Assembly (NCBI GenBank): GCA_958510875.1
Contig: OY294070.1
Coordinates: forward strand, 806,001-870,000
DNA: 64,000 nucleotides
DNA from: Endomychus coccineus
Lineage: Eukaryota; Arthropoda; Insecta; Coleoptera; Endomychidae
Reading direction: 5' to 3'
Shown: piece by piece, positions 1 to 11,100 of the stretch
How positions within the stretch are numbered: the first letter of the stretch is position 1
Layout of the letters: every line of letters begins with the position of its first letter
Program-made: the position numbers and the translations under genes
Notes under the pieces: generated by a model
Database searches by the model: none
The model's input: the letters and a program-made list of their open reading frames with translations, nothing else
Told to the model about the DNA's origin: nothing

Positions 1-587
1 ATGATTGAAATTGCTTTTGTTGTTATATCCACAATAACCACCGGTTGAAAGTAAAACGAACAAAAAAGGAAAGTGTACATAATGCCATTATTTTATTCTA
101 TACAATTATTCAATTCCATGATTTCTCGACAACCACAAAACCTGCTAATTTCTTTCCGCTAATTGAACTTGGAAAACGAATATATCTATCCGAGTAACCA
201 TGAAGAATAATCAAAATTGTTATTTATGCATCAAATGAATAACGGGAGGTTTGAACTTAGCTGAAATTTCATTTATTTCATAGATGAACATATTTCATCC
301 CATATTATATATACAATAGTATTTGCATACATGTCAAATTTAAGAACTAGTAAATAATATCATATTATAATAATATATCTCATGATGTGAATAATGAGTT
401 ACACCTACATTTTGCAATAAAGTAACTTTTGTATGGGTAACTAAATGTACAAATATTTATTGAAAATAAATTAAAATCACATTAGTATTAAGTTTCTAAT
501 AGTGATGTATTCGTAATACATTTAACATTAAATTAAATTGAAGTGATTAACAAAAACAGTTTTTCTCTTCATCCTTTCATCCTACCT
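1..587. other. AT-rich DNA without recognised gene
   Basis: No reading frame, RNA gene or repeat that I can recognise. The right edge runs into the 3' tail of the LINE relic described next. Confidence 0.5.
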
Positions 588-1640
588 TCAGTCAGTAAAA
601 AAGGTTGAGAATTTCTTTTGGTTTTGAAAAATGATTCGTTTAGAAGCTTTAGAAAAGTGTTTCATATTTGAAATTGTTTTAATATCAATAGGAAGCAAGT
701 TATAGCATTTAGGGATGTTGATTTGCTTATTTGTAGTGTTCCCAGTTAAATGTGTATAATATGTGCGACTTTTATATTTCTTTTCTGGTAGAAAAACATA
801 CATACAGTATGAGTTCAAAATTTCTTCCGATTATGAGTGTTCTGGAAAATAATTTAGATTTATGTTTAATAACTTTTAAAATGTAGTTGTGGATAATATT
901 TAGAATTTATAATAAATTATTATACAGCCCACCCAATGCGATTATAATATAAAGGATTAATGACTCCACCAAAGATTTGTAAGCTGTTACAAGTAAATCA
1001 TTTTGTAGTATATCTCTTAGTAAGTAAAATGTATATATTAGTTGTTTAATCTTTTTACTCAGATAAATGTCATGATGCTCCCATTTAAGATAATTATCAA
1101 CATAGATACCTAGATATTTAATTGTATTAGTTTCATAAATATACTCAGTAGTATCAAGTTGTAAGTAATTGAAATCTGGCCGAGAATGGTTGCTGATTGA
1201 GAATGCGATATAGTTAGTCTTTGTTAAGTTATTTGTTAATCCGAAAGCATCCAGCACGGTCTTTATTGTTTTCAGTCCTTCGTAAGCCCTTTCTTTTACA
1301 AGATCCCATGATGAACTAGAGAAAATCAAAATTGTGTCATTGCAACTGCAGAGTGTGTTGATATAAACTGGGAAAAGTATCGGACCTAATACTGTGGAAC
1401 TCCTATATCAACTGTCAATGGGTCACTTAAAGTACCGTTAATTTTAACTATTTGACACCTATTTTTTAAATAGTTTTTCATTAAAGTGTGCGTCTTTCCC
1501 CTGATTCCATAGCTAGAGAGTATGTCAAATAGTTCTTTATGTGAGACTGTGTCGAAAGCCTTAGCTAAGTCCATTAATACTGCAGTTGTTTTTTGAATAG
1601 CATTAAAATTATTTGTGATAAAGTTTGTTAATTCAAAACA
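588..1640 (-). mobile_element. non-LTR retrotransposon reverse transcriptase relic
   Basis: Three broken frames on the minus strand line up in the order of a LINE reverse transcriptase. At 1574-1386 the peptide contains DLAKAFDTVSH, which is the catalytic motif A block, followed by a GVPQ-like block that runs into a break. At 1329-907 it contains IKYLGIYVDNYLKWEHH, the conserved YLG..D..L.W..H region after the active site. At 818-588 it ends with IPKCYNLLPIDIK, typical of the C-terminal tail. The YxDD segment is lost between frames, so the copy cannot encode a functional polymerase. The order and spacing are seen in the sequence; the clade (Jockey/CR1-like) is an inference. Confidence 0.8.
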
Positions 1641-2090
1641 ACTATTAAAAGTTCGATTTTCACTGGTTTAATGAATACTCGTAATTATAGTTACAAAGTA
1701 CTAACTCCCTAGAATAAAGTAACGTAATATATAACTTTAATAATCTTAGGATAGATCATTATTGGAATTTTACCTAATTGGATTTAACCCATCGAGGGAT
1801 TAAATGAGAAACTGGTAGCAAATGAAAATTTAACAAATTTAGTAAGCGAGAATTGTGTTTAGTATTTGTTGATCGTTCAATAGGATATCGGACTTCTTAT
1901 ATTTATTAATTTCTAGGGATTTAGGAATTTAGTTTATCACTTTTATTCTGAATGTGTAAAATCTTAAAATTATCATTAAACTTATGGTTTTCTATAATTG
2001 AATGTTCCGCAAAGGTTGAATCCGATTTATTATTATTAATGATACTACGCCTGTTCTTTTATCTGTTTTTTGAAGGTCTGTTTTGCCTTA

Positions 2091-2093
<3 letters not shown>

Positions 2094-2151
<58 letters not shown>
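2094..2151. repeat. (AT)n microsatellite
   Basis: Uninterrupted alternating A and T over 58 bases. The ORF running through it is an artefact of the repeat. Confidence 0.97.
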
Positions 2152-2155
<4 letters not shown>

Positions 2156-2184
2156 AAGATTAATTTCTTATGATTTTATTTTAT

Positions 2185-3312
2185 TTGAATTTTATTAATA
2201 ATTATATTTTGATTCTACCGGCTAGCTTTTTATCTTTTAATTTGATTATATTTGAACTTTAAATTAATGTTTATGAAGTTTTGAAGTTTATCTATAGAAT
2301 AATTTTATATGGAATTAAACACAATGCTCTTTGATTTCACAATATTTAATTTCTATGACTCTTATTATCTTGTTCAATTCAATTTTATGTTTACAAAATC
2401 TATGACATAACCTTAAAATCACTTTTTAACTAATATTTGTTTATATTGTTATAATCAACAATCTTCCTTTTTCGTTACAGATAATACGGATAATATGATG
2501 TAGAAATTATAAACAAACTTACGTTTAGATAATATCCAAAAGTGTGTTTAACAATGTGGGCAATTTTCAATTTACTTCCTTTTATAATTTCGTTGATTCA
2601 CCTTTTACACAACACTATGCTTTTTCACGATAATCACAGGTAACTAATTTAGGTTACTTCTTCTTGAGGATCAGGAACTGTTGATAATACTTTGTTTTAT
2701 TCTTTTAGATAAGACATAAAACTTTTCGATGCTTTATTGAAATTATGTTGAAGAATGGCAATCGTTGGATACTTCTTATAAATTGGAGGTTATTACTACC
2801 TTTTATTTGGTTTAGATACTTGGAACACTCGTTGACTTTTAATAAAACTTATTAACTTCGGTTACTTGTAACCTATCGAAGTTTGGAACACTTGCGTTCT
2901 CTGATGTTTATTTTTTATAAACTTAGGTTAGAAAATTTTGGTGAGTTGCCAGAGAAGAACAGTCTCTACTTGGATATTAATGCAAACTGAACTTGGCTTT
3001 ACTTTCAGACCTTTTTATAGGCCTCCAAAACCGACGCTACTTGATGTCATAAACAACCTATCAGGTGCTTACTTTACTTATCAAGAATGCCAAGTTAATT
3101 GTTGTTAAACTGACAGAAGTACTCATTGTTACCAGACTGACACTAGAAATTCCTCTCAACCAATCAGAATTTAGTATGCTTTAATTTTTGAATTATTGGA
3201 GATTTTCAACTTATTTTAATTGATAGTGATTCCTTCTTTTTAAATTAATATTGCCTACATTTTTCCCCACACTTTGGTATAATATAACCTATGATTGGGT
3301 TATTATTAATAT
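2185..3312 (+). repeat. dispersed 1.1-kb repeat, copy 1
   Basis: This stretch matches 62845-64000 in the same orientation with scattered substitutions and small indels. Shared landmarks are the word CTACCGGCTAGCTTT near the start, a CCGACGCTACTTGATGTCAT block in the middle, and CACTTTGGTATAA near the end. No coding frame is seen. It could be an LTR or a non-autonomous element; I cannot tell which, and both true ends are uncertain. Confidence 0.75.
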
Positions 3313-3738
3313 GATTATTCCCATATTTATGGTTTTCTTGACAGTTACTTATTCTTAAATCTGATACATACCATATTATATCAATAACATTCTTTTAACA
3401 TTACATAACTCAAATTTACTAATCCTAACTTATATCTATAACATTATTCAATGTTTTGTACTATCTCATGATAGTTTTGTAATCACTTTAATTATGATTT
3501 CTGCCTTCGTTACACAGTACGTTTCTTCACTTTCAATGAAGTTCTTGTTTATCACTTCTTATTCTATTACATTGTTGTTTATTATGTTTTACATTGTTAA
3601 TTTTAATATCCTAACTATTATTTAGCTTTTACTATTGTTTTTAATTCCATATAAATATCTTTTATTTGATCTTTTCTGATTTTCAAAGTTCGGTAAGTTA
3701 TTATTTTTAAATTTTTATTGTTTATGAAATGAAATCAT

Positions 3739-3741
<3 letters not shown>

Positions 3742-3832
<91 letters not shown>
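3742..3832. repeat. (AT)n microsatellite
   Basis: About 90 bases of AT alternation interrupted once by a C near 3802. Confidence 0.97.
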
Positions 3833-3834
<2 letters not shown>

Positions 3835-4139
3835 TGAGGCAAGACCTGCATGTCATTTTTTAAATGTTGGTTTTACCAATGAAGTACTTATGGTATAAGG
3901 TTCGCGATCTATTATTCTTTGCTTTTATAATTATGTTCGAAAAAGCTTTGACAGAGGTCGTTATTTGCATTCAAGGTTCCTTATATGTTCTAGCCAAAGA
4001 GAGAATCTTAGTTCGATAATGAAAACAATTGCAAATGATTTAACGGTTTGATGTTCATATGCTTGCAGAGGAGACAAAAAAAACATTCCCAGACTTGAAC
4101 TATACATTAAACCAAAGTTAATGCTAATAAACTGTAGAA

Positions 4140-4262
4140 GAGTTCACACTGTGGACACACTATGACACTGAATAAGAAACAATCACCCATATCCACTTAT
4201 ACTGTTGAAGTACTGAGGACCTTTCGGCTACTAAGTTAGCCATGATCAGAGTAAACTGAACC
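4140..4262 (-). mobile_element. Penelope-like element terminus (family B) with degenerate hammerhead
   Basis: Member of a repeat found also at 25303, 26652, 27543 and 35650. Read on the minus strand it carries the layout of a type I hammerhead ribozyme at about 4254-4211: stem I strand TACT, core CTGATCA (canonical CTGATGA with G8 changed), stem II GGCTA/TAGCC, then GAAA, a short stem III and AGTA closing stem I. The core change suggests this copy no longer cleaves. The assignment to PLEs rests on the family-level knowledge that such ribozymes occur in PLE ends. Confidence 0.6.
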
Positions 4263-4317
4263 TATATTTAAAATATGTCCTTTTAAGAAAAGGTTACTAC
4301 AAAAACGAATTTTACAT

Positions 4318-4385
4318 TACTGGGAATCGAACCCGAGCCTACTGAGTGGGAGCCGAGCATCGAAGTCCCTAGACCTAACGCCTTC
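4318..4385 (-). other. tRNA-like sequence (pseudo-tRNA or SINE head)
   Basis: The minus strand carries GGGTTCGATTCCC, a perfect internal B-box/T-loop, about 45 bases downstream of a weak A-box-like segment. The T stem pairs for three G-C pairs and then mismatches, and I could not fold a full cloverleaf with an acceptable acceptor stem. It is therefore more likely a tRNA-derived SINE fragment or decayed tRNA than a working gene. Confidence 0.4.
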
Positions 4386-5565
4386 TGTTTTAACAAGTTA
4401 TAGTACGGTGGGAATTTAAGTTTACTCCGATAATTGTTGTTGTTGAACGATTTCGTTGAATTTTGGATCGGTTCAATGTGTGCTTTGGAAGCTATGATAG
4501 TTTCAAAATTGTCAACTCTTCAGAAAATGGTGTTTATCACACGATTTACCTGAAACATAATAGGGTTCGTCACAGAAAACCAAACGATTTTTTCTCAAAA
4601 TTTGAATATTATGGGACCTTTCGTGTTTAAGTTGACAACCAGACAGACAGACGAATTTTTCAAAGTTCTATGAAAATTACCACGGTGAAGAGATTATGAA
4701 AAGCCTAAGTAAATGCAAGATACTTTTCGGATTTAGTTTGCGAAGAGTATTATAATGAAGAAAATTTTGCCTCGCCTTAATTAGAGTTACTAGCCGCAAC
4801 TGTTGATATTGTATAGAGGACAAGTAACGTAGAACGCAGCAAATGTTTTTGTTCATTTTGGATGAATCTTGTGGGATTCGATTTTATTGCTTCGATGCTT
4901 ATATAGAATGAGAACGATCGATCGCGTTCCTGATAGGATGAATAATATCGGAAATAAAAGAAAACGTCGATGAGATGAGAATTATTAATGAAATTTGTAT
5001 CCTGTCAAGTGTAAAAATGGGAATGGGTAAACATTGTTTTAAGTGCAAAGCTCCGTGCAAAAACAAGATGAAGTCGTTCGTTTATTTGTACTTCAATGGA
5101 AGATGTTTTAGTATTTTAGTAGACATGGGCATGGCAGAAAGAATTTCAAGGTTGAATTGATGGACTATACCTAGTTCCGCGAGCGTTATAATTGCCCAAC
5201 AGGATTCATACATCAGTTGCTACGATCATATTTCAATTTGAAATAATATAATGCTCCCGTCACGTTTTTGTACTGTAAACTTCATTAAACCTATTGTAGT
5301 TTAACTGCACTACCACGAGTACAGTATTGTCATCAAATTTTTATTATTACGAAGTTCAATATACTCGACAAAGCACCCAATAATTATACTCTTCATGACG
5401 AAGTACACCCAAAGTAAACATTGAATCGATTCAAAACTTTTTAAGTAAATTTAAGTTAATTTAAAACTGCTTACACCTAAATTTCATCAAAATCGTTCAA
5501 CAACAACAGAAACAATTGTGGAAGTAAATTTAAACTTACATTGTATTTCAACAGTTTATATATAA
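4386..5565. other. unannotated intergenic stretch
   Basis: No convincing gene. A 61-codon open frame at 4975-5160 has no recognisable domain and no splice context, so I do not call it. Confidence 0.4.
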
Positions 5566-5569
5566 TGAT

Positions 5570-6760
5570 AATAATGATCTTTATTTCAAATTTAGTCTTA
5601 GAACACAAAAGTATCATAAAACACAAAATGAAATGGTGTCAATATAAATTAATATAAATGATTATGCCAAAAAAAATCAACGTTTACATTCTAAAATAAT
5701 CCTCTAAACAATAAGGTTCCAAATTGGATAGTAGTTTCTTAGTTTTTGTTTTAAATTCTCTATAGTTTGTTATCAATTTTATACGATCTGGCAATTTATT
5801 ATAAATTTTAATGCACATATGAGATGGATTTTTTTTCAGTTAAGGATAACCAGTGATTAGGATAACATGTATCTAAAGCCCTGGTATTGTAATTTGTTTT
5901 GTAGAAAACGTATCTTATTTCTAAATAAATAAAGAAGACATTCGTGCAAATATAAACAATTAGTAGTCCAGTTTGTTTAAATTTATTTCTACGTAACTCT
6001 CTAAACATGCCAAGTATTATGCGTAAGATCCTTTTTGAGCTAAAAAAATTGAGTTGGTTGTTGAACTTACACCCCAAAATATAATACCTTACCTTACTAA
6101 CGATTCGAAATTCGCATAGTTTAATTTTTTTAACATTATCCTCTTTGTATTTCCCTGATAGCATAGCAGACCTGATTCAGCTTTTTCATTAAGTGTTCTA
6201 TATGTAGTGACCATTTTAAAAATTCATTAATAATGATTTCAAGAAATTTGGTGTATTTAACAGTGGGGTTATCCCTGCCATTAATCAGCATACTCGAAGG
6301 TTTGTCTTATGATTTATAAGCACTGAAGATTATTAAATTAGTCTCCTCCTCATTAATAGCTAATTCAGTTCTGTCAAACCAGCTTTTTGCTTGATTAAAC
6401 AAAGTTGCATTTTTGCTCTAATCTAATCTAATCTAGTCTTTGCTTGCCACCAGAAGGTTAGTATCGTCTGCAAAATTAGTGATTGCAGAATCTTCTTGGC
6501 TAGCTATATTATTTACATCATTGATCATTATTAAGTACAATATAGGACTCCCACGAGGTTTGCTAATTTATTATTTTTCCATCATTAGCAATTGAAACAC
6601 ACTGTGAACGATGTGAGAGGTATAATGTAAGCCAAGTTGCCGCATTTCCTCTAACACCATATTTTTGTAATTTTTCTTTTAAATAGTCTCTGTTGAGACA
6701 ATCAAATGCCTTTGACAGGTCTATGAATAAGCCCGCTGCTAATTATTATGGGCGTTGTGG
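5570..6760 (-). mobile_element. LINE reverse transcriptase pseudogene
   Basis: On the minus strand, from right to left, the sequence encodes LFIDLSKAFDCL (motif A, about 6733-6698), then PRGSPILYLIMINDV (motif B, about 6560-6515), then NFADDTNL (the FADD active site, about 6478-6455). After a decayed stretch comes a C-terminal frame (6164-5808) with KRILRIILG, FKQTGLLIVY and LSLTEKKS, and finally an IKLITNYREFK-like tail. The catalytic DD pair is intact, but stops and frame changes split the protein. It is a dead copy of a LINE distinct from the one at 588-1640. Confidence 0.82.
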
Positions 6761-7154
6761 TTTAAGTGCTGGGTCTATTCTCACGCAGTAGACGCTGGTT
6801 CCATTCCTAGAAGCGGAAAATTTGTTTTTGTACATTTTTAAATTTTATTATCCTTACACAAATGCAAATTAATTACATACAGTTACTTTTAGAGAATCCT
6901 AAATCTTTCCTAATAATTATAGACCCATTACACTATTATCTGTAATTTCTAAAGTGATAGTAGGAAATACAGAAAAAAATTAATAAAATTGGTAAATAAA
7001 AGTATTTAACCAAATCCAACTTAACCAACATTAACGAATTGATCACAGCGTTTTTCACTATGTATTTTCTTAGCTTTAGCTTAGGTTTAATTATATAATA
7101 TCTACTCTTCCATTAATTCTATACTGTCTTAAATTACAGGTCCTTCTTCGAAAC

Positions 7155-8123
7155 ATGCTCAAGTATTCCTACGAACAACTGGCTATCGTGATATCCATTC
7201 CAGTAGTCACAATTCTTCTCGTATGGACAACTGCCATATTCCACAAAAACCGTAAAAAATGGGGACCCTACGACATACCCATCGTTTCTATACTAGTACT
7301 CAGCATCATCAGAAACCTAACCATCCTCTCCTACATACTGATTATCGCGTTGAATCAGAACATTTTCAATTTGGAATATTGCAGTATTCTGATATGGATT
7401 TTCAATTCGGCGCACACTTTCCAAGCTAGCAATCTGTCTACGCTCGCCGTTATCGGACTGTTTTCCATCAAGTTGAACCGGAAATGTCAGAATATCAAGC
7501 AGTATCTCACGTCCACGCACATCATCTATCATTTGTTCTGTGTTACAACTCTGTGCGCTTGCGTTGGAGTCGCGGCCATTCTGGCCAAGAACGACCGAGA
7601 CAACAACTTCGAAAACGTGACGGTTTTCGAGATGAGTCCTTGCAGATTGATGCCCTTCGATCTGGACATCAAATTCAACGTGTTCATCTTAGTTTTGCAC
7701 GTTTTTCTCGCCTCAGTTTCCTTCATCTGTTTCATTTTGATCTGCTTTAACCTGTATAAGTTCAAACGTCACTCGTTCGACTATCTGAAAAAATCCAATT
7801 CGGATCTGAGCGACTTGAGCAACAACAACACGATGGGCAACGAAAAGAACTATTACGACACCTACACCATACACAGAGGAAGCACGCCTGTCGACCGCAA
7901 TTTCTACATCAACGGCATGCAAAACCAGAACGTCTATTGTCAAAACCGGGACGCAGTGTGGAGTAGCGACGTGTCCAACATGTCGACCACGGTGAGCTCG
8001 ACGAATTCGAGGAGGCCGTGTTTGTCGAAACAAGCGAGCGGCGAAAAGGAATGCAGGACCGGACTGGAAACGATCAATCCCATTCTGATCGTCTGCTATT
8101 TGATCTACCACATCCCGTTGATC
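7155..8123 (+). CDS. receptor exon 1: helices 1-6
   Basis: Opens at ATG 7155, just after an acceptor (TTACAG ending at 7139), and closes before GTAAGT at 8124 with no partial codon. Encodes 323 residues ending in NPILIVCYLIYHIPLI, the first part of helix 6. Candidate N-glycosylation sites include NVT in the second outer loop. The GC-richer codon use stands out from the AT-rich flanks, which supports a real exon. The open frames overlapping it on the other strand are shadows. Confidence 0.88.
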
Positions 8124-11100
8124 GTAAGTTAAACTGAGCATTATATTCTTTTTATTTCAGCCTGTCATTTCTACGAAGTCTGGTAAAAAACTCAATATCT
8201 GAAAAATCCGTTGCGTCCACGATATTTCTGTTAAAATTTCTTAAAAGTTTTGGATAACGTGTGGTATGCAAAGAGTTCTATATACAGTATGGTGATAAAG
8301 TAAGGAACACAATTTATATTCGGCTCGGACCTTACGTTTAATAGGGTCTTGATTTTTTGAAGGAAAGTTCACACGAGCGCGTTATTTGAACTTTTTCCTG
8401 TTTGATTTAGTGCCAGCTCTGATAGCAACGTCAGTATATTTGGTTTCAACACCTTGGGATCAACGTCCGTCAATATCTTGACGCCACATTCACTGGGAGG
8501 TGGATAGAACGTCGAAGAGTAATTGAGTGGCCACCGCGTTCCCCAGACTTGACTCCCTTAGATTTTTTCTATGGGTTTTTATTTTAATAGGCCAAATAAT
8601 TTAGACGATCTACGACAAAGAATTCGCGCTGAAGTGGAGCACAATACTCGTGAAGTCCTTGAGCGAAGTGTACAAAGTGTTTGCACTCGTATCGGGGATT
8701 TGCCTAAGCTTTCAGAGTATTCGGTTTCACGTCCATATACTCCTATTCAAGTTCCTCCAGTGTACCATTTAATGGCCTTTCTACTGACTCTTGAGATGGT
8801 GTTATTGTACCATTCGCTTTTGCGACTGCGTTTCGTCAATAGTCATACAGTCTTCAGTATTATCCAATGAATCTGAAATAATCGTATCCATAACTAAAAC
8901 TTAAACCTATTAATACTCCAGGTAACACTTATCCTTGATCCTTGGACTTTTCTTCTATAGTGAAATTATTAAAAAACTTTTGCAAGTGAACAGAATAAAA
9001 TCTAATAGACCAAATATCTCGTTAGGTGAACAAGGGTATGAATAAACAATACTTTGCAGTGCTACCGTCTCGTGTGCGCCCATCTATCTATTTTTATGTT
9101 AGAGAAAATAAATATTTAATAGTTAAACAATTGAATAATGAGACGTTTTTGCTCCGAATTAACATTAAAATTTAAATTCATTATGTTGATTGCTTCAGTG
9201 ATATCATTTAGTGAATCGTAATTAACGTTAAATTAAAATTAATTAGCAATGATCGGCACGTTGATCTCATAATCACCAAGTGAACGTATACGATTCAAAA
9301 GAAACTTCAATGACTGAGCTTTTTTTATATATTGAGTACACGAGAGGTAAACTTATGAAGAACATCATGTGAGCCAGCAGTATGATGTAGGGAGAAGAGA
9401 TAGGCTTTCGTATTTTTCTTGAAGGTTTGGAGGTTATATGCATAAGGAAAGACATCACTAGGTAAAGAGTCCCATAACTTCGCTGCTCGATAAAGCTTGA
9501 AGCAGTGAAGGGGTGACTCGTCTAGTCCGCCTGTCTGGAATCTCCTGTGGAACAACAGACGACATTTCTGATGAACATTGACCATGGAAATATCTATAGA
9601 AAAGAGAGAAATCTCCCACCTTTCTACGATGTTCTAGAGGGGTCAATGAACTCGTTGCCAGATCTATGCTGGTGTCAGACTGTAAAAATATATTTGTGAT
9701 TTATCCTCTACCGAAACAATCCTTTATAACAAATGCGATAAGCCTTGGTTTAATTCCAGGTCCACGTATTTATAAGTGTAGCATATTGACTACCTGGAAT
9801 ATTTGATGATCATTTTGAGCCAAGAAATATCTATTACCCTTCATTCCATAGAATTAGCATAAGGAGCTCGCATTATTACTGGTTCTAAATAACCCTTGCC
9901 TAAATTTGACCGTTGAGTATTTCGCATTCTTTCCTAATCTTAGTTTTAGATTCAGTTTACATATTATGTCTTTGACATAGGCTGCATCGCCGTTGAAAAG
10001 TGCTTAAGATAAGTTATAATTTTAAGTGGAAAATGGGTAATAGTTTAAACTATATTATATCATTAGCCTACCCGAACCCTAAACTTTTTTACTTCTTTCA
10101 TTTGATTTCTTTTTTTTTTCCCAATTGTTCCTAAGAATCTTCACGATCAACATTGGGTTTTTCCACGTTGTGATGTGGTTTTAACAACTTTTAATTCATT
10201 CATTTCGAATCAGTATTATAAACTACTTACTTAAATGTCACCAAGAATCACTAAAACGGTAACTAAGTGGATTTGTAGGTGGGGCTTCCAGTGCCATGGA
10301 GATAAAATTCATTCCTAAGTGTTATAGGGCGAGAAGAGGTAACTTGTAGAAAAAATATCGTTTCGGAGACTCCTTATAATGAAAGATTTACAAATTCCTC
10401 TCGGGTAAGCTTGATAATTCCATGTGAGACCAATTAGAATGACAACAACAAAATTGGATAGGTAATTGCGTAATAAGACGAAATAAACTTTATTAATACA
10501 CATACATTATTAATATTAGAAAGTATAAAAACCTTACGTAGGAAATTGAAGTCATAACCATTCTGCTACCCATTTCCTTGAAGGCAACGGCCAAATTAAC
10601 CGTTAAGGACGTATCTCAAGCTGATTTTAAATGTTATACTTATAATTAAGTCACATCAGGTCGATTCCTTTGTTTTTCCATTTACGGTTCTCTTTTTCTA
10701 CTGCACAACTCGTCCACATTACTAATAGATTTGCCAATCGCATATTTAAATTTGGTTACGATATTGCTTAGTGAAAAATCGTAAAAAACAAATTGCCCTG
10801 CTTCCGATCGACCCGTATTCATATCAATCGCGATCAAAACGATCCAATAGTGAAAGCAGGTGCATAAAAATTTACCGGAGAAACTCTATTAATGGAGAAT
10901 TTAATAGCCGATTAATTAAATTTTATTTAAAACGTGTACGTTTCATATAAAATGTAATCAAAGAGTGCTGGGAATACGAGACAAGGTCAAGTTCGTTAAT
11001 TTAAAAGTAGGAAATGAATAATATACTGTTTTGCTGTTTTCATTGTTACTATAATTTATGTAGGCTAGGAACAAGTATCTAATTTCTGCAATGAACTGGC

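Noticed and set aside
1952..2173. 73-codon ORF ending in YIYIYI
   Set aside because: It is open only because an (AT)n microsatellite has no stop in that frame.
4975..5160. 61-codon ORF with a CFKCKAPCKNK stretch
   Set aside because: Cys-rich by chance; no known finger spacing, no splice sites, no neighbouring support.
7317..8141. Minus and alternative-frame ORFs over receptor exon 1
   Set aside because: They conflict with the frame that gives transmembrane helices and proper splice phases.
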